Assembly (NCBI GenBank): GCA_964540025.1
Contig: CAZIKQ010000039.1
Coordinates: 1-16,605 of the forward strand
DNA: 16,605 nucleotides
Reading direction: 5' to 3'
Source: RGIG250 sp964540025
GTDB taxonomy: Bacteria; Bacillota; Negativicutes; Selenomonadales; Selenomonadaceae
The notes under the pieces are model-generated. The model saw only the letters and a list, made by a program, of their open reading frames with translations. It was not told where the DNA came from and searched no databases. The position numbers and the translations under genes were made by a program. This document shows, one piece after another, positions 7,887 through 14,653 of the stretch; positions within the stretch are counted from its first letter, which is position 1, and each line of letters opens with the position of its first letter.

Positions 7887-9454
7887 GATAACCTCAGTAT
7901 GTCAGTTAGCTTTTTCACGTAGGGGGAAGTGAAGGCCTTGGCCGGGATTGGTTCTCCCCGGTCCAGATACCACCAGGCCTGCTTCAGGGCTTCCGGGGCG
8001 TAGAGGCTGATGGGGGCGTTGTTGCGGGGAGTTCCCTGTTTCAGGGCGGCGGCGATTCCATAACAGCAGGCGGTATTCAGCTCCCCGGCAGCTGATTTGG
8101 CGGCGGCGGTAAATTCTCCGCAGGCGATTTTCAGCAGGGGGGAGCCGGCAGGATAATCAGCGGCGGCCGAAAAGCAGGCGTAGACCTCAGCCAGTACAGG
8201 ATACCGGTTCAGGAGCGGCTGGAGGGTCTGGCAGATCATGGTTTCGTCCCCGGCGCTGTATAGTTCCTCCAGTTTCTTGATGATGTCCTCGGCGGGCAGA
8301 CCTTTGGCCAGCAGCCGGAGCAGTCCGGACAGATATTCCTGATTGTAGGGATATTCCTTCAGGGAGGCGGAGATGAGCTCTACCGCCTTTTGCGGGTTTC
8401 CCTGATAGCTGTAAATCAGCCCCCGCTGGAAACAGGCGATGGGCAGGTAGTTTTCCCCGGTGTTGGCTCCCGTTACCCGGGCAATGGGGTCCGACACTGG
8501 TCCCTTTTGGCTGTCAGCGTAGACCTGAAAGCCTTCGTCGAACCATTTTGCCGCGGCAAGATAATCCTTTTCCCGAAAATAGCTGATCCCCACCAGAAAG
8601 TGAAAGACGGCGGTATAAGGAAACCGGCGGATAGCTTCCCGGGCTTCCTCCAAAAGGGCCGAGGTGGGCTGCTCCAGCATATAGCGGGAGGTGATGAGAT
8701 TTTTGTGGGGGGAGGTTTCATCACCGGCAATCATGTCTCCGGAGGCAATGTGCTTTTTAGCGTGCTCGATGGTTTTTTCGTAATCCCCTAAGCCGTAGTA
8801 GCAGTCGGAGAGATAGTAGTCATCGCCCGGCCGGGGGCCCCGGCGGGGGATTTCCGCCTGGAGGATTTCCAGATTGCGGGCGACCTTTTGCCGGTTCAGG
8901 GAGCTGGAATAACCGGTATGGAGAATGCGCAGCTCCTCGTCCATGAACAGGTTCCGGTTCTTTTCCTTCAGCCCCACCAGGCCCTCGTGGACCTTTCCCC
9001 GGTATTTTACGTCCGGCAGGCGGCGGAAAAGCCGCAGCTGATAGGTGACGGAGATCAGGCGGTCATGGCGGTCCCGGTCGATGTTCAGGAGCTTTTGCAT
9101 GACGCCCACGGTACGGAGCCGGGGGTTGATCCGTTCCAGCAGGGGGCGGACTTTTTTTGCGTCCTCGTCGGAGTAATATTCATCCGCGTCAAAAAAGGCG
9201 ATCCATTGGCCGGTGGTCTGCTCCAGGGCAAAATTTTTGGCGGCGGCGAAGTCGTTTATCCAGGGGAAATGTGACACCCTAGCTCCGGCGGCTTCCGCCA
9301 GGGCCACGGTATTGTCGGTGGAGCCGGTGTCCACCACGATGATCTCGTCGGCATAGTGCTTGACGGACTGGAGCCAGCGGCCGATGTTCTGTTCTTCATT
9401 TTTGACGATGGTAACGGCGGAGATCCGGAGGCTGTTCACCGGTTTATCATTCAT
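7883..9454 (-). CDS. GT2-family glycosyltransferase with TPR region (first copy)
   Basis: A 523-aa cytosolic GT2 glycosyltransferase. The catalytic domain (about 10-190) shows LRISAVTIVKNEEQNIGRWL, VVDTGSTDNT (40-49) and the DxD motif FFDADE (Asp89, Asp91). HTGYSS near residue 179 closes the domain, as in its paralogues. TPR-like repeats span about 195-380 (YYLSDCYYGLGDYEKTIEHA is a clear unit). The tail (about 385-523) ends in a P-x-VKxL pattern conserved in all three GT2-TPR proteins here. AAGGAGG lies eight bases before ATG 9454. The start overlaps the stop of the 211-aa gene by eight bases, and its own stop overlaps the OGT start, so three genes are translationally coupled. By family (GmaR-like), transfer of a first sugar to a protein such as flagellin is plausible but unproven. 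Confidence 0.92.
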   Translation of the reverse strand: MNDKPVNSLRISAVTIVKNEEQNIGRWLQSVKHYADEIIVVDTGSTDNTVALAEAAGARVSHFPWINDFAAAKNFALEQTTGQWIAFFDADEYYSDEDAKKVRPLLERINPRLRTVGVMQKLLNIDRDRHDRLISVTYQLRLFRRLPDVKYRGKVHEGLVGLKEKNRNLFMDEELRILHTGYSSSLNRQKVARNLEILQAEIPRRGPRPGDDYYLSDCYYGLGDYEKTIEHAKKHIASGDMIAGDETSPHKNLITSRYMLEQPTSALLEEAREAIRRFPYTAVFHFLVGISYFREKDYLAAAKWFDEGFQVYADSQKGPVSDPIARVTGANTGENYLPIACFQRGLIYSYQGNPQKAVELISASLKEYPYNQEYLSGLLRLLAKGLPAEDIIKKLEELYSAGDETMICQTLQPLLNRYPVLAEVYACFSAAADYPAGSPLLKIACGEFTAAAKSAAGELNTACCYGIAAALKQGTPRNNAPISLYAPEALKQAWWYLDRGEPIPAKAFTSPYVKKLTDILRLS

Positions 9455-10082
9455 GATCCGCCCCTCCTTCAGCCAGTTTTTCCTGGAGCCAGGTAAGGTA
9501 AGCCAGTATTTCGGGGGAATTATCCCCCAAATCCGCGGCGGCCGTCAGGGCAGCGGCGGAATTTTGGTAGTCTTCACTGCGGTACAGGGCGATGCCCAGC
9601 CGGCGGAAAAAATCCTTGTCCGCCAGGGGAGAACCGGCGGGAATGGCGCCCAGGATCTGGGCGGCGGCCGGCCAGAGGCCGCCGTCGTAAAAGGGCTTTG
9701 CGGCCTCCAGGCGGGCAGAATCGTCAGCCACGACCGGAGCGAGCAGGGCAAATTGCAGGGCGGCGGCTTCGCTGCTGCGGGAAACCACCGGAACCACGAG
9801 AGAGATCCAGGCGTCGGCGATGAGGGGGCGGTTCGCTGAGGCGATGATATCCTCAAGGCTGCCCTTCAGCAGGGCTTTTATCAGGGCGGCCATGGGGCCG
9901 TTCAGGCTGGCGGTGACGGCGGCGGCTTCTTCGTTCCTTTCGACCGCGGCCAGCTCCAGGGCGGTAATAAAGAGGAGCCGCGTATTAAACAGGGCCGTCT
10001 CCCCGGCCAGGGCGGTGACCTCGGCCCAGTTCCCGGCGGAGGCCAGCTTTTGCAGCTGTTGGGCAGTATCGCTGGTTGTCAT
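9447..10082 (-). CDS. Alpha-helical TPR-like protein paired with the GT2-TPR gene (copy A)
   Basis: A 211-aa soluble helical, Ala/Leu-rich protein without known catalytic motifs. It is a paralogue of the protein at 1876-2529: both carry the block LLFITALELAA...NGPMAALIKAL, the IADAWISL segment and a terminal TPR (LGIALYRSEDYQNSAAALTAA). It also matches the inserted module of the 755-aa protein. The start at 10082 is chosen because GAAAGGAT lies about nine bases upstream. The frame stays open to 10199, but that extension is repeat sequence and is absent from the paralogue. The stop overlaps the GT2-TPR start by eight bases. A partner or scaffold role for the adjacent GT2-TPR enzyme is inferred from the strict pairing and the fused version. 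Confidence 0.82.
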   Translation of the reverse strand: MTTSDTAQQLQKLASAGNWAEVTALAGETALFNTRLLFITALELAAVERNEEAAAVTASLNGPMAALIKALLKGSLEDIIASANRPLIADAWISLVVPVVSRSSEAAALQFALLAPVVADDSARLEAAKPFYDGGLWPAAAQILGAIPAGSPLADKDFFRRLGIALYRSEDYQNSAAALTAAADLGDNSPEILAYLTWLQEKLAEGGADHE

Positions 10083-10130
10083 AGGGTTGATCCTTTCAGA
10101 AAGAGAGTAAAGGTTGGGGCCACATCTTAA

Positions 10131-10290
10131 AGCCTTTCCTTCAAGGGAGGTGGCGGCGGAGTGCGACTCCCTAAGCTCTGCCGTCGCTACGCTCGGCAAT
10201 CGCTAAGGTCGCGTGCATGACACTCACTAAATGCGTCCATCGCTTTGCACGGACTTATTAAGTGAGTTAGCCGAGCCTGAGGGGTGACAT
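10131..10290 (+). repeat. Composite palindromic repeat copy 10 with nested insert
   Basis: This copy is interrupted. It starts with an imperfect stem 1 (GCCTTTCC...GGGAGGTGGC, 10131-10153). A second stem follows, GGAGT-GCG-ACTCC at 10157-10169. About 100 bases of unrelated structure come next, and the family tail GCCTGAGGGGTGACAT appears only at 10275-10290. The insert has its own hairpins: TGCCG...CGGCA at about 10179-10198, and a larger one pairing ACTCACT (10222-10228) with AGTGAGT (10261-10267). With copies 11 and 12 it fills the 345-bp gene-free stretch 10083-10427, where I see no further gene or clear promoter. Confidence 0.6.
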
Positions 10291-10350
10291 ATAATCGATC
10301 TGATAGCCTCCCCTGTAGGGGAGGTGCCCGAAGGGCGGAGGGGTGACAGA
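10291..10350 (+). repeat. Linker and palindromic repeat copy 11
   Basis: TAATCGATCTGATAG (10292-10306) is a variant of the family linker. GCCTCCCC-TGTA-GGGGAGGT and a GCCC-GAA-GGGC stem follow, then the tail GGAGGGGTGACA. Positions 10305-10346 equal the reverse complement of 5624-5665 over all 42 bases. Confidence 0.85.
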
Positions 10351-10370
10351 TTAAGCGAGCGGCTCGTCAT

Positions 10371-10430
10371 ATCACCCCTCAGGCTCCTACGGAGCCAGCT
10401 CCCCTACAGGGGAGCCTGTGAGACCAATTA
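10371..10430 (-). repeat. Palindromic repeat copy 12, inverted, carrying a stop codon
   Basis: This is a reverse-oriented copy: ATCACCCCTC, then GGCTCC-TAC-GGAGCC, then GCTCCCC-TACA-GGGGAGC. On the minus strand its linker reads TAATTGGTCTCACAG. The first three bases of that linker, TAA at 10430-10428, are the stop codon of the 755-aa gene. Confidence 0.85.
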
Positions 10431-12695
10431 GAGGGTATCCTGTTCCTTCATATACCGGCAGAGCGCTTTCACCTGGGGATGATCTGTTAGCTCTTTTGGT
10501 AAGGGGGTTTTGTCTTTTAACAGCTGACAGACGGTTTGAAGCTCCCGGCCCGCCAGCCGGGTCAATTCGCAATCCCCATCGGCTGGTTCATTTTGCAGAA
10601 CTTTTGCAAGGCCCTGACGGAGAGCGGATGACAACCGGGCGGCAGCGCTTCCGGCCACGGCCTCGTAGTTTTTCAGCGCCAGGAGGAGCAGGGGATCCGA
10701 CAGGTCCTGCCCCGATTTTTTACCATAGTAAACGTAAATATCAGCCAGGGCGGGCCGGCGGTTCAGCAGGGGGAAAACCGTCCGGCAGACCAGCGGGTAG
10801 TCGGCGGGGGAAAGCAGCTTGTTCAAAAGGCCAATGGTATCCGCCGCCGGCCAGTGGTCTTCCTCCATCAGCTGCAGGATGAGGCGGAGGTATTCAGCCT
10901 TTGCCTCGGACGAAAAGGCGGGGGATTCGAGGGAAACGGCGCCGTAGAGGCGGGCGGCGGCCGGCCACCGTTCCGCCTGGCAGAAAAGGCGGGCGGCGGC
11001 GAGTCTGGCCTCCTCGGCGGCGGCAGGGGCCAGCAGGGCGAACTGCAAAGCCGCCGGGTCAGTGGCCTTTTCGGCAACCGCCTCACTGAGAGCTGCCCAA
11101 AAGTCAGCCGCCTCAGCTTTCAGGGGAGAGGACAGCAGGGGAGCCATATCTCCCCCGATAAGCGTCTCAATGAGCAGGGCCGATGGCGGGCACAATTTCT
11201 CCGCAGCCGCGGCGGCTTCCTCGTTCCTTTCGGCGGCGGCCAGCTCCAGAGCCGTCAGGAAGAGCAGCTCCGCATTCTCCCGGGCGGCGTCGATGCACTG
11301 GGGCAGGGACTGGAAGGCGGTCTGCCGGAGAGGAGCCGCTCCTTCGATTCTTATATCGTTTATTTCCGCCTGTAACTTTACTGCTCCCAGCGATTCGGCG
11401 AAGTCAAAATAGAATTGCCGGTGCGCCGGATTTTTCTCAAGGGCGGGAATCACGATCTCCGGCAGGAAGCTGCCGCCGAAAATTTCCTCGGCGGCGGCGA
11501 GGTATTCGATGGTTTCTGGCCGGGCGGACAGGGCGGTGAGAATTTCCCGCCGGGCGGACTCATTATCGCCTAACGCCTGATGACAAAGGGCCAAGCGGTA
11601 GTGGACGTTGGGCGGCTCGGCGGCGAAGAAGCTGGCATCGGGAGCATTGGCGGCAAAGTTGCCGGAGGCCAGGGCCTGACAATAATCGGCGTAGAGGGCC
11701 AGGGACTTTTCCAGATTGGCGATGGCCGGGAGATAGTCTTTGGCCTCCAGCTGGAGCTCCCCCAGGGCGGCGGCAAAGTCCGGCAGGCGGGGAAATTTTC
11801 CGGCGGCTTCCCTGGCGGCGGCCAGCTGCTCGGGAAGAGGATATTTCAGCTTCCGCATACAGGTGAGGCAGACGCTGTACATATCGCCTTCGGAGCTGCC
11901 GGCGGACAGGGGGGCGCGGATAGCCAGCCGGGCATAGCGCAGGGCTTCCGGATAATTTCCCAGTCCCTGATAGCAGTCCGCCAGATAACGGTAGTGGCGG
12001 GGCCCTTCTCCGTAGGCGGCGATGTCGGCCTGGAGCAGCTCCAGATTGCGGCGGATTTTTTCCCTGACTCGATTGCCGGAATAGCCGGTATGAATTACTT
12101 CGATCTCCGGATGGACCGCCGTCCGGGGATTTCTTTTTGTGGTTTTTCCATGGCTGTCGATGTCCAGAAAGTAAAGCTGTTCGTGAATCTTCCCCTCATA
12201 GCGGAGCTGGGGGAGATTGCGGAAAACCCGTACCGCCGTGAACCGGTGGATTTCCCGGTTCCTTATGTGCCTGTCGTCGGCGTCGATGTTTACGATGGTG
12301 ACGGCGATGGCTTCCGGGGCGGCGTCAGGGTTTCTCTTTGCCTCGGCGGTATATCGCTCAACGATTTCCGCAAGCCTTTCGGCGGAGTCCGGGGTGATAT
12401 GCTCATCGGCGTCCAGCATGGCGATCCAGGGGACCTCCCGGCCTGCCGGATGACTGGCGGCCGCCGCCAGGGCGGCGTTCCGGGCGGCGGCGAAATCCCC
12501 CGTCCAGGGTATTTCCGCTACTATCGCCCCGCCGTCAGCGGCCAGCTCTCTCGTATTGTCGGAGCTGCCGGTGTCCACTACCAGCTGCAATGAGGAAAAC
12601 CGGCGGCAGGCCTCCAGCCAGCCGGGCATTTCCGCCGCTTCGTTTTTGGCGATGGTCACGGCGAGGATATTTGATTTTTGCGGTGAATGCGTCAT
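10428..12695 (-). CDS. Composite GT2-TPR glycosyltransferase with inserted helical module
   Basis: A 755-aa cytosolic protein, first gene of the minus-strand run. Residues 9-205 are a GT2 catalytic domain (ILAVTIAKNEA, VVDTGSSDNT at 39-48, DxD motif LDADEH with Asp94/Asp96, and IHTGYSGN at 201). TPR-like helices cover about 205-430 (YRYLADCYQGLGNYPEALRYA). Residues about 465-600 match the separate 211- and 217-aa proteins (ELLFLTALELAAAERNEEAA, AALQFALLAP, WPAAARLYGA). Residues about 600-755 match the C-terminal tail of the two 523-aa GT2-TPR proteins (VFPLLNRRPALADIYVYY, then P-QVKAL). The helical module therefore sits between the TPRs and the tail. The start at 12695 has GAGGT seven bases upstream. 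A hairpin repeat region of 345 bp separates it from the next gene. Protein O-glycosylation is likely by family; the target is inferred. Confidence 0.9.
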   Translation of the reverse strand: MTHSPQKSNILAVTIAKNEAAEMPGWLEACRRFSSLQLVVDTGSSDNTRELAADGGAIVAEIPWTGDFAAARNAALAAAASHPAGREVPWIAMLDADEHITPDSAERLAEIVERYTAEAKRNPDAAPEAIAVTIVNIDADDRHIRNREIHRFTAVRVFRNLPQLRYEGKIHEQLYFLDIDSHGKTTKRNPRTAVHPEIEVIHTGYSGNRVREKIRRNLELLQADIAAYGEGPRHYRYLADCYQGLGNYPEALRYARLAIRAPLSAGSSEGDMYSVCLTCMRKLKYPLPEQLAAAREAAGKFPRLPDFAAALGELQLEAKDYLPAIANLEKSLALYADYCQALASGNFAANAPDASFFAAEPPNVHYRLALCHQALGDNESARREILTALSARPETIEYLAAAEEIFGGSFLPEIVIPALEKNPAHRQFYFDFAESLGAVKLQAEINDIRIEGAAPLRQTAFQSLPQCIDAARENAELLFLTALELAAAERNEEAAAAAEKLCPPSALLIETLIGGDMAPLLSSPLKAEAADFWAALSEAVAEKATDPAALQFALLAPAAAEEARLAAARLFCQAERWPAAARLYGAVSLESPAFSSEAKAEYLRLILQLMEEDHWPAADTIGLLNKLLSPADYPLVCRTVFPLLNRRPALADIYVYYGKKSGQDLSDPLLLLALKNYEAVAGSAAARLSSALRQGLAKVLQNEPADGDCELTRLAGRELQTVCQLLKDKTPLPKELTDHPQVKALCRYMKEQDTL

Positions 12696-12739
12696 GGGGA
12701 TACCTCGAAGAAACGCGCAGTTAAAAGTCTTATTCCGGG

Positions 12740-12766
12740 TTATTTTATCACAAACGAGGAGCTTTA
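12740..12766 (-). promoter_or_regulatory. Possible promoter for the minus-strand operon
   Basis: On the minus strand TAAA (12766-12763) is followed by 15 bases and TAAAATAA (12747-12740). The spacing fits a sigma-28 promoter, but the -10 matches the GCCGATAA consensus at only four of eight positions. TAAAAT alone could serve as a sigma-A -10, but no good -35 is placed for it. It lies about 45-70 bases before the 755-aa start codon. Confidence 0.25.
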
Positions 12767-12802
12767 GATAACGAAAATAGTTGTTTGAGGCGGGAAATTA
12801 TA

Positions 12803-12811
12803 TGGTATAAT
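12803..12811 (+). promoter_or_regulatory. Extended -10 sigma-A-type promoter
   Basis: TGGTATAAT contains a perfect -10 hexamer (TATAAT, 12806-12811) with the TG extension one base upstream. The -35 is weak (TTGTTT at 12781-12786, 19-bp spacing), as is common for extended -10 promoters. Transcription would start near 12818, giving a leader of about 135 nt before the gene at 12953. That leader contains a short inverted repeat, CTTCTCGGGAGAAG (12852-12865). Confidence 0.55.
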
Positions 12812-12874
12812 AACATCAGTTACGTATATTTATTTGCGGCTTGCGGATACTCTTCTCGGGAGAAGCAGATAAAT

Positions 12875-12901
12875 TAAAGATTAAACGACAATAACCGATA
12901 A
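12875..12901 (+). promoter_or_regulatory. Sigma-28 (FliA/SigD) type flagellar promoter
   Basis: TAAA (12875-12878), exactly 15 bases, then ACCGATAA (12894-12901). The established consensus is TAAA-N15-GCCGATAA (SigD: GCCGATAT), so this matches at 11 of 12 defined positions with the canonical spacer. Transcription would start near 12909, about 45 bases before the GT2 gene at 12953. This places the plus-strand genes in the late flagellar regulon. Confidence 0.7.
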
Positions 12902-12952
12902 TAAGTAGGGGAGCTTACGGCTGAAATTTCCTGTTGCGATTGGAGAGGGACA

Positions 12953-13984
12953 ATGAGAAAAATTTCCGTAATCATACCGGTATATAACGCGCTGGAGCAT
13001 ACGAAGGTTTGTATAGAAAATGTGGAGGTATGCCTGGCTCACCGCCCCTACGAGATTATTGTGGTGGATAATGCCTCCACCGACGGTACGGCCGAATACC
13101 TGGCGGGAAAGGACAATGTCAGGGTCATCGCCAATCGGGAGCCGGAAAGCGTTGCGGCGGCCTTCAACAAGGGATACAGGATGGCGGCAGGGGAGTTAAT
13201 TCTGTTCATGCACAATGATACAGTTCTGCCGCCCTATTCAATAGATTTACTGGAGAACGCGCTGTATAGCGACGATAAGCTCGGCGCCGTCGGGCCAACC
13301 GCTCAAGGGCACAGGTTCTGGCCTCACGAACTGCTGGAGCAGATCGAGGAATACGATGACATAGCCGGTATGGGCAGAAGCTTTGAAAAGGCCCGGAGGC
13401 TTCAGTGCAATCTCAGGCCCGCCTTTGTCTTAGAGGATTTTTGCTCCCTCTTTAAGAGAGAGGCGATTGACGATGTGGGAGAGTGGGATGAAAGCTTTCT
13501 CCTTCGATACTTTGAGGATGTGGATTACTCCTGCCGTATGCAGCTGAAAGGATGGAAGCTGGCGATCGTTCCCAATGTTTTTGTCCATCACTTTCAGGCG
13601 GCAACATTTAAGGCAAACCAGATAGATCATGAAAAGGCATGGAAAATATTCAGTAATTACTTTAAGAAAAAATGGAATTTTAGTTTTGAGTACAGCATAG
13701 GTGTGCGAGACGATCTGCTCAAATATATTGATGTGAAGAGAGAGAATGTGGCGGTACTGGATAGCGGACGGATATCATGGACGGCTGGCATTTCTATGAT
13801 GTATCCCAGTGCCTTGAGTATACAAGGTTTGGGTACGATATTGTGGTGCCCCGGCAGCAGCCCCTTTGGACCCTCCATCACCGGCCGGTGGCCATGCGCG
13901 AGGGGTGGCTGGAGCTGTGGGATAAATACCGGCGCCGGGTCATGCTGGAGTATACGGAGGAAATACTGCCTCCGGCCAGATTGA
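12953..13984 (+). CDS. GT2 glycosyltransferase, 3' end replaced by a deletion junction
   Basis: Residues 1-245 of this 343-aa frame are an intact GT2 domain of the rhamnosyltransferase-like type: ISVIIPVYNA, IIVVDNASTDGT, the DxD-like HND at 87-89, and the acceptor-side motif RYFEDVDYSCR. The segment SIGVRDDLLKYIDVKRENVAVLDSG (about 248-272), described here by its ends, resembles the linker and motif I (VLDxGC) of a SAM-dependent methyltransferase, as in GT2-methyltransferase fusions. It stops there. Residues 273-343 are out-of-frame translation of the following gene remnant, rich in Trp, Cys and Gly. GGAGAGG lies four bases before the ATG, downstream of the sigma-28 promoter. The GT2 domain may still work; the methyltransferase is lost. 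It would transfer a sugar to a growing glycan in the cytosol; donor and acceptor are unknown. Confidence 0.8.
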   Translation: MRKISVIIPVYNALEHTKVCIENVEVCLAHRPYEIIVVDNASTDGTAEYLAGKDNVRVIANREPESVAAAFNKGYRMAAGELILFMHNDTVLPPYSIDLLENALYSDDKLGAVGPTAQGHRFWPHELLEQIEEYDDIAGMGRSFEKARRLQCNLRPAFVLEDFCSLFKREAIDDVGEWDESFLLRYFEDVDYSCRMQLKGWKLAIVPNVFVHHFQAATFKANQIDHEKAWKIFSNYFKKKWNFSFEYSIGVRDDLLKYIDVKRENVAVLDSGRISWTAGISMMYPSALSIQGLGTILWCPGSSPFGPSITGRWPCARGGWSCGINTGAGSCWSIRRKYCLRPD

Positions 13985-14577
13985 AGGAGCGGGAAATTTT
14001 GCTGGTGGTCTGCGACCATGAGGGCAGGGAAGACAGGATTCAGAAAAAGCACGGATATCTGGCGGGACTTACGGTTCCGGACGGCTGTCATTTGTCCATT
14101 GAGGTTGTGGAGGATGGATGCCCGGCCTGGTCCTATGGTTACTGTCAAAAGAACGGCCCGGCGAAATATAAAATCTATCTTGACGGGGAATCGAGGATCG
14201 TGAACCGCTGCTGCATCGTTGAACTCCTGAGAATTTTTGCCGCGGATAAAAATGTGGGAGACATCGGCGTGGCGAAGGGACCGCTGGGGATTATTGACGG
14301 GCGGTTTGTTGCCACCCAGTACGATATGCCCTGGGACGATATCCGCTATCCGGGAAATCTTTATGCCGCCGAGGCCATGTGCCTTGACTTGGAACGGAAG
14401 GGCTACGATGTGATCGTGGCGGAGCAGCCGGAACCCTGGGTACAGCTGAAGCCCGGGGATCCGGGCGCGCCGGAAATCATCAGGCCCTGGGCGGAAACGC
14501 ACCTTCGGAATAATGGCGTGTGGCGGGTAGGAAAATCCAGACGGGATATATTTATGAAGGAGTATGGGATCCTGTAG
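13765..14577 (+). pseudogene. Remnant of a glycosyltransferase-like gene (N-terminal part deleted)
   Basis: An open frame shifted relative to the GT2 gene aligns with residues about 171-480 of the large glycosyltransferase downstream. MDGWHFYDVSQCLEYTRFGY matches the end of a Glyco_tranf_2_5-like domain there. It is followed by a second, degenerate domain (ILLVVCDHEG, AKYKIYLDGESRIV, IDGRFVATQYDMPWDDIRY) and a terminal RRDIFMKEYGIL. Homology begins at about 13765, where the GT2 frame stops making sense, and an in-frame TAG lies at 13762. The first ATG (13777) has no ribosome site and falls inside the domain. The missing N-terminal ~170 residues point to a deletion rather than a simple frameshift. 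Translation is unlikely unless ribosomes shift frame. Confidence 0.75.
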
Positions 14578-14653
14578 AGATAGGCATGGCCGGAGGCCAG
14601 ACGGCTTAACCTGGCTTTTACGGCGGAGGTAGCCAGCCTGATTGGAGTTTAAC

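Noticed and set aside
6954..7922. 322-codon plus-strand frame opposite the OGT gene (and similar long frames at 4813-5670 and 11580-12593)
   Set aside because: They are shadows caused by high GC at third positions of the real minus-strand genes; none has domain motifs.
10083..10199. N-terminal extension of the 211-aa helical protein to an ATG at 10199
   Set aside because: The extra 39 codons are translated repeat sequence and absent from the paralogue. ATG 10082 has a good ribosome site (GAAAGGAT).
10083..10427. A riboswitch or stable non-coding RNA in the 345-bp gap
   Set aside because: All clear structure is explained by three palindromic repeat copies. No promoter or known riboswitch core was recognised.
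13777..14577. The frame 13777-14577 as an independent 266-aa gene
   Set aside because: The ATG lies inside a conserved domain with no ribosome site. It is best explained as a truncated remnant.
14578..14653. Terminator or promoter in the 76-bp gap before the large glycosyltransferase
   Set aside because: Only weak inverted repeats (TGGCC-GGA-GGCCA, and CTGGCT/AGCCAG with a 14-base loop), with no T-run and no -10/-35 pair.
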